Both the position numbers and the translations under genes were made by a program. Below, piece by piece: positions 33,698 through 43,968 of a DNA stretch of 59,295 bases (within the stretch, counting starts at the first letter, position 1; every line of letters starts with the position of its first letter). Origin of the DNA: Gracilibacter sp. BRH_c7a (GTDB lineage: Bacteria > Bacillota > Desulfitobacteriia > Desulfitobacteriales > Syntrophobotulaceae). The notes under the pieces are model-generated. The model worked only from the letters and a program-made list of their open reading frames with translations, searched no databases and had not been told where the DNA came from. Where the stretch lies: assembly GCA_001516055.1 (NCBI GenBank), contig LOEZ01000027.1:1-59295 (forward strand). Direction: 5' to 3'.

Positions 33698-36600
33698 ATG
33701 AGTATAAGAATAATCTATGGTCGAGCGGGAAGCGGTAAGACCCATTTTTGTCTGAATGAAATACAATTAAGGATTAGCAGTGGAATCACTCATCCGCTAG
33801 TCTTGCTTGTTCCTGAACAATTTACCTTACAGGCGGAAAGAGATCTTATTAGAGTACTAGGGACGGGAGGAATTCTAGAAACTGAAGTCCTGAGTTTCCG
33901 TCGCTTGGCGTTTAGGATCTTTAGTCAGGAAGGCGGTATCACATATCCTCATATCCACTCTGCGGGTAAATGTATGATTATTTACAGGGTCTTGGATAAG
34001 ATTAAAAATAACCTAAAAGTATTCGCCAAATCGGCAGATCGACAAGGTTTTGTGAATACATTGGCTACTCTCATAAGTGAATTCAAGAGATACAGCATTT
34101 CACCCTCACTCTTGGAAGAAGTGAGCAGAAACATAGAGGAAGACAATCAGCTTAAGGATAAGATGAAAGAGCTTAATGCTATTTATGTTGAGTTCGAGAG
34201 GATTGTCGCTCAAAGATACAGGGATAGCGACGATGATCTGACCATAGTTTCGGATAAGCTTTCTAACTGTGACTTATATGATAATGCAGAGATTTGGATA
34301 GATGGTTTTAACGGTTTTACCCCCCAAGAATTTAGGGTGATTTCCAAATTGTTAACCAAAACCCAACGGGTAAATATCAGCTTATGTACAGACAGTTTAG
34401 AGTACAAGGGTGAAGAGGAAGTATTCTCTTCGGTAAAAAATACATACCACAAAATAATTAAAATTGCCCAAGAAACAGGCAGCAAGATAGAAAAACCTAT
34501 ATTTCTAGGAGGACAACCCCTCTTTAGATTTGACAGCAGTCCTGAGCTTGCTCATCTTGAGCAGAATCTTTATGCCTATCCACATAAGACATTTGCTTTC
34601 CAAACTAAGGATATTTCTCTTTTTTCTTCGATAAATATCTTTGCGGAAATTGAAGCGACTGCCAGAGATATTCTCCGACTTTGTAGAGATAGAGGGATGC
34701 GCTACCGGGATATCGCTGTAGTAACAAGAGATTTGCCGAACTATGAGAGGCTTATAGAAGTCATCTTCACTGAGTATAATATACCGTTTTTCATGGATAG
34801 AAAAGTGGATATCACGAACCATCCTCTTGTTCGCCTTATCCTGTCTATGTTGGACATATTCAAAGAGAACTGGTCTTATGAAGCAGTTTTTCGTTATCTG
34901 AAAACAGGCCTTACAGGGCTGGAAAGAGCGAGTATCGATAAACTCGAGAACTATGTTCTGGCTTGCGGCATCAGAGGAAGCCGTTGGACTAAGGAAGAGA
35001 ACTGGGATATGAGCACCAACCTGCTTCCTGAAGAAAATGACTTTGAGAAATCTGAAGATGTTCTACAAGAGCTCAATTGTATCAGGGAGGCTGTCTCAAG
35101 TCCCCTGCTGGAATTCCGTCAAAGGACCAAAGGCAGAAGAAAAGCTTCGGAGATATGTACGGCCCTCTATGATTTTCTTTGTTATATAGAAGTACCTGCC
35201 AGGATAGAAGATCTCATTAAACAGTTCCAGCTAAGTGGCGAACTAAGTCTTGCTAATGAATACTCCCAAGTTTGGAATACTTTGATGGATGTTTTAGACC
35301 AAACCGTAGAAGTTATGGGAGATGAAACCCTTGGCCTGGAGAGGTTTGCTGATATTTTGGAGATTGGTTTAAGAGAATACAAGATAGGGCTAATACCAGC
35401 TTCCTTGGACCAGGTGTTAGTAGGGAGCGTGGAACGTTCCCGGAGCCATGAGCTCAAAGCTTTATATCTCCTCGGAGTCAATGATGGTGTGTTTCCTTCC
35501 TCTGACCTGGAAGAAGGCATCCTCTCTGATTTAGACAGGCAAACTTTGAATAGAGCTGGAATCGAGTTGGCCGGTGATACACGAGCACAAGCTTTTGATG
35601 AACAATATTTGGTCTATAGAACTTTGGCCACTGCAGGGAACTACTTGCGCTTAAGTTGGCCAATCGGGGATCACGAAGGACGAAGCATGAGGCCGTCCAT
35701 TATTATATCCAGACTTAAGAAACTATTTCCTAAGATCACTGAAAACAGCAATATTCTCAAGACCGATGAATCAGCCATAGAACTTATATCAAGCAGATCA
35801 CCTGCTTTTAGACAGATGGTTTCAGAGATTCGTTCTAAGGCTGATGGAGGAGATATGGAGTCATTGTGGCAGGAAGTATATCGATGGTTTATGTCCCAGC
35901 AGGATTGGCAGGATATTTTCCAGGCTGTCCGTTCAGCTTTTCTTTATAAAAATATAGCCCAGTCTGTTAACCAAGAAAAGATGGAACTTCTTTATGGTTC
36001 TCCTGCTTATGCAAGCGTCTCACGTTTAGAAAGATATAAAGCCTGTCCCTTCGCTTTTTATGTTCAGTATGGGCTAGGTGCTAAGGAAAGAACAATATAC
36101 TGCTTGAATCCTCCTGATATAGGCACATTCATGCATAAAGTCATCGAAAAGTTTTCTCTCTATATCTCTGAACAGAATATTTCCTGGAGGGAATTGGATA
36201 AAGATTGGTGTAAGGAAAAGGTTTCTGACATAGTGGATGAATTACTGGCAAAGATGAGAGGAGCTGGACTTGCAGGTTCCCAAAGATATACTGCCCTTAC
36301 CGTTAGACTGAAGCGGGTTGTCTCCAGAGCTGTTTGGCTTATCGCTGAGCATATTAAACGCAGTAGTTTTGAACCTTTGGGATATGAACTGGGATTTGGG
36401 GAAAGTGAACAATTTCCTCCAATTATGATTGAATTGGATTCCGGCACTAAGATAAATCTTGTTGGCAGAATCGACAGAGTGGATACTTTAGAGACAGAAG
36501 AAGGTACCTACCTTAGAATTGTCGATTATAAATCGGGTGGTAAGGACTTAAAACTCTCTGATGTCTATTACGGCCTGCAAATTCAACTATTAACCTATCT

Positions 36601-37132
36601 GGACGCTATAACTCAAAATGGTGAAATGAATTTGACTTCGCCTATCCTCCCAGGGGGTGTTCTCTACTTCCGCATCGATGACCCTATCATTAGAAGAAAC
36701 AGTAAGATTCCTGAAGAAGAGATCGAAATAGCTATTATGAAACAGTTGAAGATGAAGGGTTTACTACTTGCGGATGTAAAACTCATAAGGGAGATGGATA
36801 GATCTCTGCAGGGGCCTTCTTCAATAATTCCAGCTACCATCAATCAAGGAGATGTTCTGGGTAAAGCATCTAAAGTAGCTTCCTTGACTCAATTTAAAAT
36901 GCTGCACAATTATGTAAGAAAGCTGTTGAAAGATTTAGGAGAAGAGATTATGCAAGGGAATGTTGCTATAAAACCTTATAAGAAAAAAGGGATTACTTCC
37001 TGTACTTACTGTAATTATTCTGCAGTATGTCAGTTCGATCCTGCTTTAAAAGAGAATAATTACCAGAGTCTTCGTGATCAGAAAGATGAGGATATCTGGA
37101 AGCTGATAGCAGAGAACGGTGGTGAGCAGTAA
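33698..37132 (+). CDS. addB: ATP-dependent helicase/nuclease subunit B
   Basis: 1144 residues. The N-terminus has the UvrD-like Walker A GRAGSGKTH (8-16). The C-terminal part holds the RecB-type nuclease core (RIVDYKSGG) and the four cysteines of the AddB iron-sulfur staple: one in YKACPFAF and three in CTYCNYSAVC. With AddA it processes double-strand breaks and stops at Chi. In known AddAB enzymes the B subunit degrades the 5' strand. Its last base is the first of the addA start codon (ATGG overlap), so translation is coupled. Confidence 0.96.
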   Translation: MSIRIIYGRAGSGKTHFCLNEIQLRISSGITHPLVLLVPEQFTLQAERDLIRVLGTGGILETEVLSFRRLAFRIFSQEGGITYPHIHSAGKCMIIYRVLDKIKNNLKVFAKSADRQGFVNTLATLISEFKRYSISPSLLEEVSRNIEEDNQLKDKMKELNAIYVEFERIVAQRYRDSDDDLTIVSDKLSNCDLYDNAEIWIDGFNGFTPQEFRVISKLLTKTQRVNISLCTDSLEYKGEEEVFSSVKNTYHKIIKIAQETGSKIEKPIFLGGQPLFRFDSSPELAHLEQNLYAYPHKTFAFQTKDISLFSSINIFAEIEATARDILRLCRDRGMRYRDIAVVTRDLPNYERLIEVIFTEYNIPFFMDRKVDITNHPLVRLILSMLDIFKENWSYEAVFRYLKTGLTGLERASIDKLENYVLACGIRGSRWTKEENWDMSTNLLPEENDFEKSEDVLQELNCIREAVSSPLLEFRQRTKGRRKASEICTALYDFLCYIEVPARIEDLIKQFQLSGELSLANEYSQVWNTLMDVLDQTVEVMGDETLGLERFADILEIGLREYKIGLIPASLDQVLVGSVERSRSHELKALYLLGVNDGVFPSSDLEEGILSDLDRQTLNRAGIELAGDTRAQAFDEQYLVYRTLATAGNYLRLSWPIGDHEGRSMRPSIIISRLKKLFPKITENSNILKTDESAIELISSRSPAFRQMVSEIRSKADGGDMESLWQEVYRWFMSQQDWQDIFQAVRSAFLYKNIAQSVNQEKMELLYGSPAYASVSRLERYKACPFAFYVQYGLGAKERTIYCLNPPDIGTFMHKVIEKFSLYISEQNISWRELDKDWCKEKVSDIVDELLAKMRGAGLAGSQRYTALTVRLKRVVSRAVWLIAEHIKRSSFEPLGYELGFGESEQFPPIMIELDSGTKINLVGRIDRVDTLETEEGTYLRIVDYKSGGKDLKLSDVYYGLQIQLLTYLDAITQNGEMNLTSPILPGGVLYFRIDDPIIRRNSKIPEEEIEIAIMKQLKMKGLLLADVKLIREMDRSLQGPSSIIPATINQGDVLGKASKVASLTQFKMLHNYVRKLLKDLGEEIMQGNVAIKPYKKKGITSCTYCNYSAVCQFDPALKENNYQSLRDQKDEDIWKLIAENGGEQ

Positions 37133-40100
37133 TGGCAGATACAAAATGGACTAACGAACAATTGGAAGCTATCACTGACCAGGACTGCAACTTACTGGTA
37201 GCGGCAGCTGCAGGAGCCGGGAAAACTGCTGTTCTGGTTGAAAGAATAATTCGGAAGATAACAGATGCCCATAATCCACTAGACATCGACAGACTTCTTA
37301 TAGTTACTTTTACTAATGCTGCAGCAACTGAAATGAGGGAGAGAATAGCGAGAGCAATCTCGGCTAAACTAGAAGAGGATTCGGGGTCCCCGAAGATCCA
37401 AAGACAGTTGACACTCTTAAACAAAGCAAGTATCACAACCATTCATTCTTTCTGTCTGGAAGTGATTCGCAGTAATTTTCATCGTATCGATATCGACCCA
37501 GGCTTCCGGATAGCTGACCAAACTGAAGCCACCTTAATGAAACTGGAAGTCTTAAGTGAGCTTTTCGAGGAGCTCTATGAAAATGAAGATGGGCATAGGT
37601 GTTTCTTTGAGCTTTTAGAATGCTATGGTGGCAACAAAGATGATCAAGCATTACAAGATATGATCTTGAGTCTCTATGAGTTTATCCAGAGCAGCCCTCA
37701 CCCTGAAAGATGGCTTCAAGAGATGGCCGAATTATTTAATGCTTCCGAACAAGATGATTTCAGCCAGACGCCATGTGGGGAAGTACTACTCAAGAGCGTG
37801 AAAATCGAATTACAAGGTCTTAAGACGATAATGAATAATGCGGTAGAAATCATTCAAGGTGAACCTAGTCTGGATAGATATCTATTGGTGTACCAAGAGG
37901 ACTTAGCTAATATCGAAGCCTTATTGAAAATGTGTTCCCGAGCAAGCAAAACCAAATGGGATAATATTTATGATGAGTTACAAGCGTTAAGCTTTAACCG
38001 GTTACCTCCTGCCGGTAAAGATACGGATAAGAATAAACAGGAATATGTTAAAGATATTAGGGATAATGTCAAGAAGCGTCTTAGCGATATTAAAGAAAAA
38101 TCAATCTCCTTAGATTCTAAGGAGATATACGAGGATTTCAAGAATCTCTACCCGCTCGTTCAGTGTCTGGTTGGGCTGGTAACAGAATTCAGTGCTAAAT
38201 ATAAGGAAAAGAAAAATAAGAAATCCATTGTTGACTTCAATGATTTGGAACATTTTTGTCTACAGATTCTAATCGAACAGGATGAACAAGGAAAGGACAT
38301 ACCCTCAACGACGGCAGTCACCTATAGAGAACAATTTGCGGAAATTCTTGTTGATGAGTATCAGGACAGTAATATGGTTCAGGAACTCATCGTTAACTTG
38401 ATATCTAGGGAAAGGATTTCCAAACCGAATATATTCATGGTAGGAGATGTTAAACAGAGTATCTATAGGTTCAGACAAGCTAAACCGGAACTGTTTCTGT
38501 TCAAATACAACAAATATTCTTCTGAGAAAGGTAGTCCTTCTAGGAAGATAACACTTTATAAAAACTTTCGCAGCCGCCCGGAGGTAGTACAAGCAATCAA
38601 TTACATTTTCCACCAGATTATGTCAGAAAATGTGGGAGAACTGGATTATACAGATAAGGAAGCGCTGAATCCCGGTGCTGAATTCATAAAGAATACGAAA
38701 GAAAGGTTCTTCATCGGAGGAGCCCCAGAACTTCATTTGATTCAATCAGCTTCTAGAGAGGAGACTGTTTATACCCAAGAATTAGACAGCGATGAAGCTG
38801 AAGTTGGAGAAGACTCAGCTCTTGATGAAGAGATGCTTGATGCGATTCAATGCGAAGCCCGACTTGTAGCCAAAAGAATCCAGGCCCTTAAACAGCCAGA
38901 TAATCAAGGCAAGGTCTTAGGAATTATCGATAAGGATAGTGACGAATACAGAGAGGTAGATTATCGGGACATCGTTATCCTCTTGAGAACAACGAAGAAC
39001 TGGGCTGATGTATTCAAGGAAGAGCTGACGGCTCAGAATATACCGGTCTTTACGGATACAGGAACGGGTTTCTTCAAGACCTCTGAGATACAAGTGATTC
39101 TATCCTTACTCCAGATTATCGATAATCCTCTGCAGGATATCCCTTTACTGGCAGTGCTTAGATCACCCATCGTTTCATTTACTATTGATGAACTAACAGA
39201 ATTGCGCCTTATAAATCGTAAAGCTCCAATCTTTGAAGCATTACAGGGTCTAGCCGAAGATTCAGGACGGCTTTCCTCCAAGGCAGCTACATTCTTAGGT
39301 AACCTTCAAAGATGGCGGGATATGTCTCTTTATATGTCTGTGGATAAACTTCTCTGGCAGCTCTATATGGAAACTGGTTATTACGGAATTATAGGAGCCT
39401 TGCCTCTAGGAGAACAGCGGCAAGCCAACTTGAGGATTCTATTTGAGCGGGCTAGACAATTTGAAGAGACTAGTTATAAAGGATTATTCAATTTTATTAA
39501 TTTTGTCGATAAGCTCAAGAGTAATCGGGGTGATATGGGGAGTGCCAAGATCCTCGGTGAAAACGATAATGTCGTGCGGATAATGAGTATCCACAAAAGT
39601 AAAGGTCTAGAATTTCCTGTCGTTATTCTTGCCGGTTGTGGTAAGCGGTTTAATCTGCAGGATATGAATAAGAGCATTCTCTATCATCAAGAACTAGGTT
39701 TGGGACCTGATATGGTAGACCACTCTCTTAGACTATCGTATCCATCTATACCTAAACAAGCTATAAGGCAGAAGATAAAAGCTGAGACCTTGTCAGAAGA
39801 AATGAGAATCCTTTATGTGGCTTTGACTAGAGCCAAAGAGAAACTAATTATCACAGGAGCAGTCAGTGATGTTCAAAACTCTCTGACAAAATGGGGCAAA
39901 TGTTCTGCAACTGGAGAGGGTAAGCTTTCACCTTATGAGATTCTTAATGGCTTGAGATATCTAGACTGGTTAATACCTGCTCTGTTACGGCATCAATCCT
40001 GTAGCCTGCTTCGTCAACAGGCAGGTTTAACGGAGTTCTCTGATTTCCTGTTAAATCATCCCTCCGTCTGGGATACGAAGATATGGTATAAAAATGATAT

Positions 40101-40896
40101 TGTAAAGTCCCAATCTAATGAAGAAAAGGATGAATCCGAATTCATTGACTGGCTGGATGGATTAGGTGAATCCGAAGTGGACACGGACGCATCACTGGAA
40201 ATCAACAGGAGACTTAGTTGGGAATATTCGTTCACCAAGTTTTCTGAAGTCCCTCCTAAACTATCTGTGACAGAACTCAAAAGGCGTTTGGAAAGAGATT
40301 ATACAGAAGACATAAATATGTTCCTTGAAGATCAACCATCCTTAATCAAGAAACCACTTTTCCTAGAGGAGAGTAAAGGGCTGAGTCCAGCAGAAAGGGG
40401 GACTATTCTGCACTTTGTCATGCAGCATCTAAATTACAAAAACCAGGATCTTGAGGCTCAGATAGAGACCATGATTGCTAACGCTCTGCTGACTAAGCAA
40501 CAAGCAGAATGCGTTGAGACCGATAGGATAAGGAGATTCTTAGAATCTTCTTTAGGCAGGAGGCTTTTAGCTGCCAACAAAGTTAATAGGGAAGTACGGT
40601 TTAATATTGAAATACCTTGCAGCGAAATCTACCAAGATATTGTTGATATTGAAGGACAAGATGAGACGGTGCTGCTTCAAGGCATCATAGACTGTTACTT
40701 TGAAGAAGCAGATGGTCTTGTGTTATTAGATTATAAGACTGATTATGTAGCTGCTGGCCAAGCCCAGGTCTTGAGAGGGAAATATCGGACACAGATTGAT
40801 TATTATTCAAGAGCTTTGGAGATGCTTACCGGTAAGAAAGTCATAAAAAAGTATATTTATTTGTTTTGGAACGGGGAAATACTAGAATATCATTAA
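37132..40896 (+). CDS. addA: ATP-dependent helicase/nuclease subunit A
   Basis: 1254 residues. UvrD/Rep helicase motifs are in order: Walker A AAAGAGKTAVLVERI, LIVTFTNAAATEMRERI, the Walker B region ILVDEYQDSN, GDVKQSIYRFRQA, MSIHKSKGLEFPVVIL and LYVALTRAKEKL. The C-terminal nuclease has GTILHFVMQHL and LLDYKTDYV. It is the motor and 3'-strand nuclease of AddAB double-strand-break repair. It directly overlaps addB and is at the usual family length. Confidence 0.97.
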   Translation: MADTKWTNEQLEAITDQDCNLLVAAAAGAGKTAVLVERIIRKITDAHNPLDIDRLLIVTFTNAAATEMRERIARAISAKLEEDSGSPKIQRQLTLLNKASITTIHSFCLEVIRSNFHRIDIDPGFRIADQTEATLMKLEVLSELFEELYENEDGHRCFFELLECYGGNKDDQALQDMILSLYEFIQSSPHPERWLQEMAELFNASEQDDFSQTPCGEVLLKSVKIELQGLKTIMNNAVEIIQGEPSLDRYLLVYQEDLANIEALLKMCSRASKTKWDNIYDELQALSFNRLPPAGKDTDKNKQEYVKDIRDNVKKRLSDIKEKSISLDSKEIYEDFKNLYPLVQCLVGLVTEFSAKYKEKKNKKSIVDFNDLEHFCLQILIEQDEQGKDIPSTTAVTYREQFAEILVDEYQDSNMVQELIVNLISRERISKPNIFMVGDVKQSIYRFRQAKPELFLFKYNKYSSEKGSPSRKITLYKNFRSRPEVVQAINYIFHQIMSENVGELDYTDKEALNPGAEFIKNTKERFFIGGAPELHLIQSASREETVYTQELDSDEAEVGEDSALDEEMLDAIQCEARLVAKRIQALKQPDNQGKVLGIIDKDSDEYREVDYRDIVILLRTTKNWADVFKEELTAQNIPVFTDTGTGFFKTSEIQVILSLLQIIDNPLQDIPLLAVLRSPIVSFTIDELTELRLINRKAPIFEALQGLAEDSGRLSSKAATFLGNLQRWRDMSLYMSVDKLLWQLYMETGYYGIIGALPLGEQRQANLRILFERARQFEETSYKGLFNFINFVDKLKSNRGDMGSAKILGENDNVVRIMSIHKSKGLEFPVVILAGCGKRFNLQDMNKSILYHQELGLGPDMVDHSLRLSYPSIPKQAIRQKIKAETLSEEMRILYVALTRAKEKLIITGAVSDVQNSLTKWGKCSATGEGKLSPYEILNGLRYLDWLIPALLRHQSCSLLRQQAGLTEFSDFLLNHPSVWDTKIWYKNDIVKSQSNEEKDESEFIDWLDGLGESEVDTDASLEINRRLSWEYSFTKFSEVPPKLSVTELKRRLERDYTEDINMFLEDQPSLIKKPLFLEESKGLSPAERGTILHFVMQHLNYKNQDLEAQIETMIANALLTKQQAECVETDRIRRFLESSLGRRLLAANKVNREVRFNIEIPCSEIYQDIVDIEGQDETVLLQGIIDCYFEEADGLVLLDYKTDYVAAGQAQVLRGKYRTQIDYYSRALEMLTGKKVIKKYIYLFWNGEILEYH

Positions 40897-40991
40897 AAGT
40901 TTGCTTAATATATGCTTTACCAATAAAACCTTATATAATATACAAAGATTTAACAGTATTATGCGACGAAAGTTTAATCTGCGAAAGAGGA

Positions 40992-41480
40992 ATGAATCGA
41001 GTGTTGGCTTTAGTGAATATTCCCAAATTAGGTATGCGCAATATCAAGACTGCTATATCAGTTGTTTTGAGCATTATTGTTCTCAGGCTATTAAATATGG
41101 ACCCCTTTTTCGCTTGTATCGCAGCAGTTGTCACCATGCAGACTACAGTTGATGTTTCTTTTAAGGCCGGAGTGGAACGGATGGTTGGAACTCTTGTAGG
41201 AGCAGGAATTGGTATAATATTTGCCTCAATAGCCCCGAATAATATCTTTCTGATAGCACTTGGAATCGTCATTATTATTTATTTAAGCAATTTGATTCAC
41301 CAACAGAACGCAGCTAGTTTGGCCTGCATTGTTTTTCTAGCCATAATGATACTTGCTAACGAAACTCCTTTACAGCATGCTTATGCGAGGATAATCGAAA
41401 CTTTCATTGGTATAGTCATTGCTGTTATAATTAACTCTTTCTTTTTCCCTTATAAAGAACCTGAAGATGAAGTCATCTAA
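40992..41480 (+). CDS. Aromatic acid exporter (ArAE/FUSC)-family membrane protein
   Basis: About 162 residues with a run of hydrophobic helices and the family text PKLGMRNIKTAISVVLS, ACIAAVVTMQTTVDVSFKAG and RMVGTLVGAGIG. Proteins with only this N-terminal membrane half are frequent in Firmicutes and of unknown transport role. The start is uncertain: ATG 40992 is almost on top of AAAGAGG, and GTG 41001 is better spaced. The longer frame back to 40866 overlaps addA and is unlikely. Confidence 0.75.
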   Translation: MNRVLALVNIPKLGMRNIKTAISVVLSIIVLRLLNMDPFFACIAAVVTMQTTVDVSFKAGVERMVGTLVGAGIGIIFASIAPNNIFLIALGIVIIIYLSNLIHQQNAASLACIVFLAIMILANETPLQHAYARIIETFIGIVIAVIINSFFFPYKEPEDEVI

Positions 41481-41549
41481 ATCAAGAATATTGTTTGTAT
41501 CAAATATTGACGAATAATTGTAAAGTGTATTATGATGGGGATGATAATG

Positions 41550-41712
41550 TTATAGCTTCGTTAGGTGAGGCTCCTATATGGAGATATGCTGCTGCCCAGA
41601 AACATCGAGAGATGCCAACGGGTTAACAAGAAAGATCGGCTTAAGGTCTTATTAATGTAGCTGGTTCTGTCCTATGCCATATAGTGCTTAAACTCAACGA
41701 GTGGAGGGAAGA
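41550..41712 (+). ncRNA. M-box (ykoK leader) magnesium riboswitch
   Basis: The conserved M-box landmarks are present in order: GCTTCGTTAGGTGAGGCTCC, TATGGAGATATGCTGCTGCC, GATGCCAACGGGTTAACA, the TTAATGTAGCTGG segment and CCTATGCCATATAGTGCTTA. The RNA folds around Mg2+ and shuts off downstream expression when magnesium is plentiful. The next gene is mgtE, the usual target. Confidence 0.93.
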
Positions 41713-41766
41713 CATACGATTTAATACATGAAAACACGTTAATTTGTATTAAAGGTTTTTGCTTTG

Positions 41767-41799
41767 AACTCTTCTTTGTTGAAGAGTTTTATATTTTTT
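41767..41799 (+). terminator. Expression-platform terminator of the M-box
   Basis: AACTCTTC pairs with GAAGAGTT and is followed by TTATATTTTTT. It stands between the riboswitch and mgtE and gives the off state. Confidence 0.8.
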
Positions 41800-41906
41800 G
41801 GAAGAGTAGGACAAAATGAGCTAAATGCCATTGCAAAGTCAAAAATAATTTTATTACATAAGTTATACTATATTCTTCGCATTCTAATAAGTAGGGAGGG
41901 ATTCCG

Positions 41907-43259
41907 ATGGTCTATTTGACTGAAGATAATATTGCTCGGATTATTAAAGCAATAGATAATGAAGAAATTTTTACATGGCGTGAATTGTTCTTAGACCTTC
42001 ACCCTACAGACCAAGTTAATTTGTTCAAGATGCTTGAGCCGGACCGACGTAGGATTATCTATAGACATTTGTCGTCTGAAGAATTTGCTGATGTATTCCA
42101 AGGACTCGAATTCAGAGAGCAAAAAGAAGTTCTCTTAGAACTGGAATATCCATATGCTGTTGGTATGCTCAACAACATGTACTCTGATGATGCTGCAGAT
42201 TTCTTGGGAGAGATAGATGATCTGACAGCTAAGAAATTCCTGGAAAATATGGATGATGAAGAGGCCCAGGATATCCAAGATCTGTTGGAGTATCCAGATG
42301 AGACTGCCGGTGCTATTATGACTACGGAGTATGTAGCGGTGGAAGCGCATGAAACTGTAGCAGAAGTACTCGAGAAACTTAGGGCCGAAGCTCCTGATGC
42401 TGAGACCATTTATTACTTATATGTGATTGATAATAACGAAAAGCTAGTCGGGGTTATATCCCTTAGAGATTTGATTGTTGCTGGACTTGATCAAAGAATT
42501 AAGGAAATTATGAATACCAATGCGATTTCGGTGTCTGTCTTAAAAGACCAGGAAGAAGTAGCAAAAGTTATCAAGGATTATAACTTCCTTGCTGTTCCTG
42601 TTGTAGATAGCCACGGTATACTCATGGGCATCGTAACTGTTGACGATGTCATAGATGTCTTAGAGGAAGAAACCACCGAAGACTTTGGCGATATCTCTGC
42701 AGCGAGAGGAGCAGTGGACCTTGATATGGTTTCGATGGAAGCTGCCAAAAGGAGACTACCCTGGCTCGTGCTTTTACTGTTTATCGGTATGATCACGGCA
42801 GGTATCATCGGTTCATTTCAAGAAACATTAGGAAAATTTACAATTCTAGCGATTTTTATTCCTTTAATAGCCGGAATGGGTGGCAATATTGGTACCCAAT
42901 CATTGGCAGTAGTTGTTCGTGGGCTGGCCTTAGAAAAATTTGATCGGACTAGGGTAGTTAATTTGATTAAGAGGGAAGTTGGGACAGGGATAATAATCGG
43001 TGTAGTTTGTGGTGTTCTTGTATCGCTAATCTCTCAAGTGGTTGCCGGTGGGCACCCAATTCTAGGATTCATCGTCGGGTTTTCTTTATTCTGTGTTTTA
43101 GTTGTCTCAACCTTGATAGGTACAGTAATACCTTTAATAATTCATTATTTCAAGTTAGATCCAGCGGTTGCTTCAGGACCATTTATCACTACAGTCAACG
43201 ATGTTGTCGGCTTAACAATTTATTTTTCCATTGCGACTATGTTACTTAACTATCTATAA
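41907..43259 (+). CDS. mgtE: Magnesium transporter MgtE
   Basis: 450 residues with the complete MgtE build. The N-terminal superhelical domain comes first (about 1-130, with GRRIIYR-like LEPDRRRIIYRHL). Two CBS domains follow (about 135-255, ETAGAIMTTEYVAV, VVDSHGILMGIVTVDDV). The C-terminal five-helix channel contains the pore motif PLIAGMGGNIGTQS and the late SGPFITTVNDVVGL. It imports Mg2+ and is closed by Mg2+ bound to its cytosolic domains. The M-box upstream adds transcriptional control. GGGAGGG precedes the ATG. Confidence 0.96.
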   Translation: MVYLTEDNIARIIKAIDNEEIFTWRELFLDLHPTDQVNLFKMLEPDRRRIIYRHLSSEEFADVFQGLEFREQKEVLLELEYPYAVGMLNNMYSDDAADFLGEIDDLTAKKFLENMDDEEAQDIQDLLEYPDETAGAIMTTEYVAVEAHETVAEVLEKLRAEAPDAETIYYLYVIDNNEKLVGVISLRDLIVAGLDQRIKEIMNTNAISVSVLKDQEEVAKVIKDYNFLAVPVVDSHGILMGIVTVDDVIDVLEEETTEDFGDISAARGAVDLDMVSMEAAKRRLPWLVLLLFIGMITAGIIGSFQETLGKFTILAIFIPLIAGMGGNIGTQSLAVVVRGLALEKFDRTRVVNLIKREVGTGIIIGVVCGVLVSLISQVVAGGHPILGFIVGFSLFCVLVVSTLIGTVIPLIIHYFKLDPAVASGPFITTVNDVVGLTIYFSIATMLLNYL

Positions 43260-43268
43260 GATTAAATT

Positions 43269-43324
43269 AAAGTTAGGGACGGTTCTTCACTTGATTTTTC
43301 AAGTGAAGAACCGTCCCTAACTTT
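43269..43324. repeat. Perfect 26-bp inverted repeat between converging mgtE and rubrerythrin genes
   Basis: Two 26-base arms without mismatch close on a TTTT loop. The arm contains GGGACGGTTCTTC, a sequence I associate with dispersed palindromic units in Clostridia. It may be a bidirectional terminator, although only a short T run is present. Confidence 0.7.
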
Positions 43325-43339
43325 ACTATTTATTCGAAC

Positions 43340-43876
43340 TTAATAATTTTCAGCGAACAGTTGGAAATGAGCCTTAGGGTGATCACAGACAGGGCAAACA
43401 TCTGGGGCTTCGATACTCTCTGATAGATGTCCGCAGTTTCTGCAATGCCATAACACTGGCTGTTCTTTTTTGAATACCTTACCCTCTTTAAGGCTTTGAA
43501 GAAGTTTTTTATATCTTTCTTCATGTTCTTTTTCAACTCTAGCAACGCCATCCAAAAGCTTTGCGATATCGTCGAAGCCTTCTTCTCTGGCTTCTTTTGC
43601 CATTCTTGCATACATATCTGTCCATTCCATGTTCTCTCCGGCCGCTGCGTGAGCAAGATTTTCCATGGTATTACCTATTCCTTGAAGCTTTTTAAACCAG
43701 ATCTTTGCATGTTCCTTCTCATTATCTGCAGTTTCCTGAAATATTGCAGCTATCTGCTCATAACCTTCTTTCTTGGCCGCAGAAGCAAAATAAGTATATT
43801 TGTTTCTAGCTTGAGACTCTCCAGCGAAAGCCTCCCATAAATTCTTTTCTGTTTTCGTACCTTTTAAGTCTTTCAT
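43340..43876 (-). CDS. rbr: Rubrerythrin
   Basis: 178 residues. The ferritin-like diiron domain has the paired ligands [16 protein letters not shown] and [12 protein letters not shown], then [24 protein letters not shown]. The C-terminal rubredoxin domain has CRNCGH and [11 protein letters not shown]. It reduces hydrogen peroxide in anaerobes with electrons from rubredoxin or NAD(P)H-linked donors. It stands alone on the minus strand between mgtE and the B12 operon, with AGAGGAG before the ATG. Confidence 0.96.
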   Translation of the reverse strand: MKDLKGTKTEKNLWEAFAGESQARNKYTYFASAAKKEGYEQIAAIFQETADNEKEHAKIWFKKLQGIGNTMENLAHAAAGENMEWTDMYARMAKEAREEGFDDIAKLLDGVARVEKEHEERYKKLLQSLKEGKVFKKEQPVLWHCRNCGHLSESIEAPDVCPVCDHPKAHFQLFAENY

Positions 43877-43968
43877 AATCGCAACTCCTCTTTCAAATCA
43901 TTATTAATTTAATTATAATATAATTATAACAAAATATTGTAAATGATGGAAGACTTCCGACAGTATTC

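Noticed and set aside
43269-43324. CRISPR repeat
   Set aside because: It is a single palindrome without spacing or repetition. No array or cas gene is in the window.
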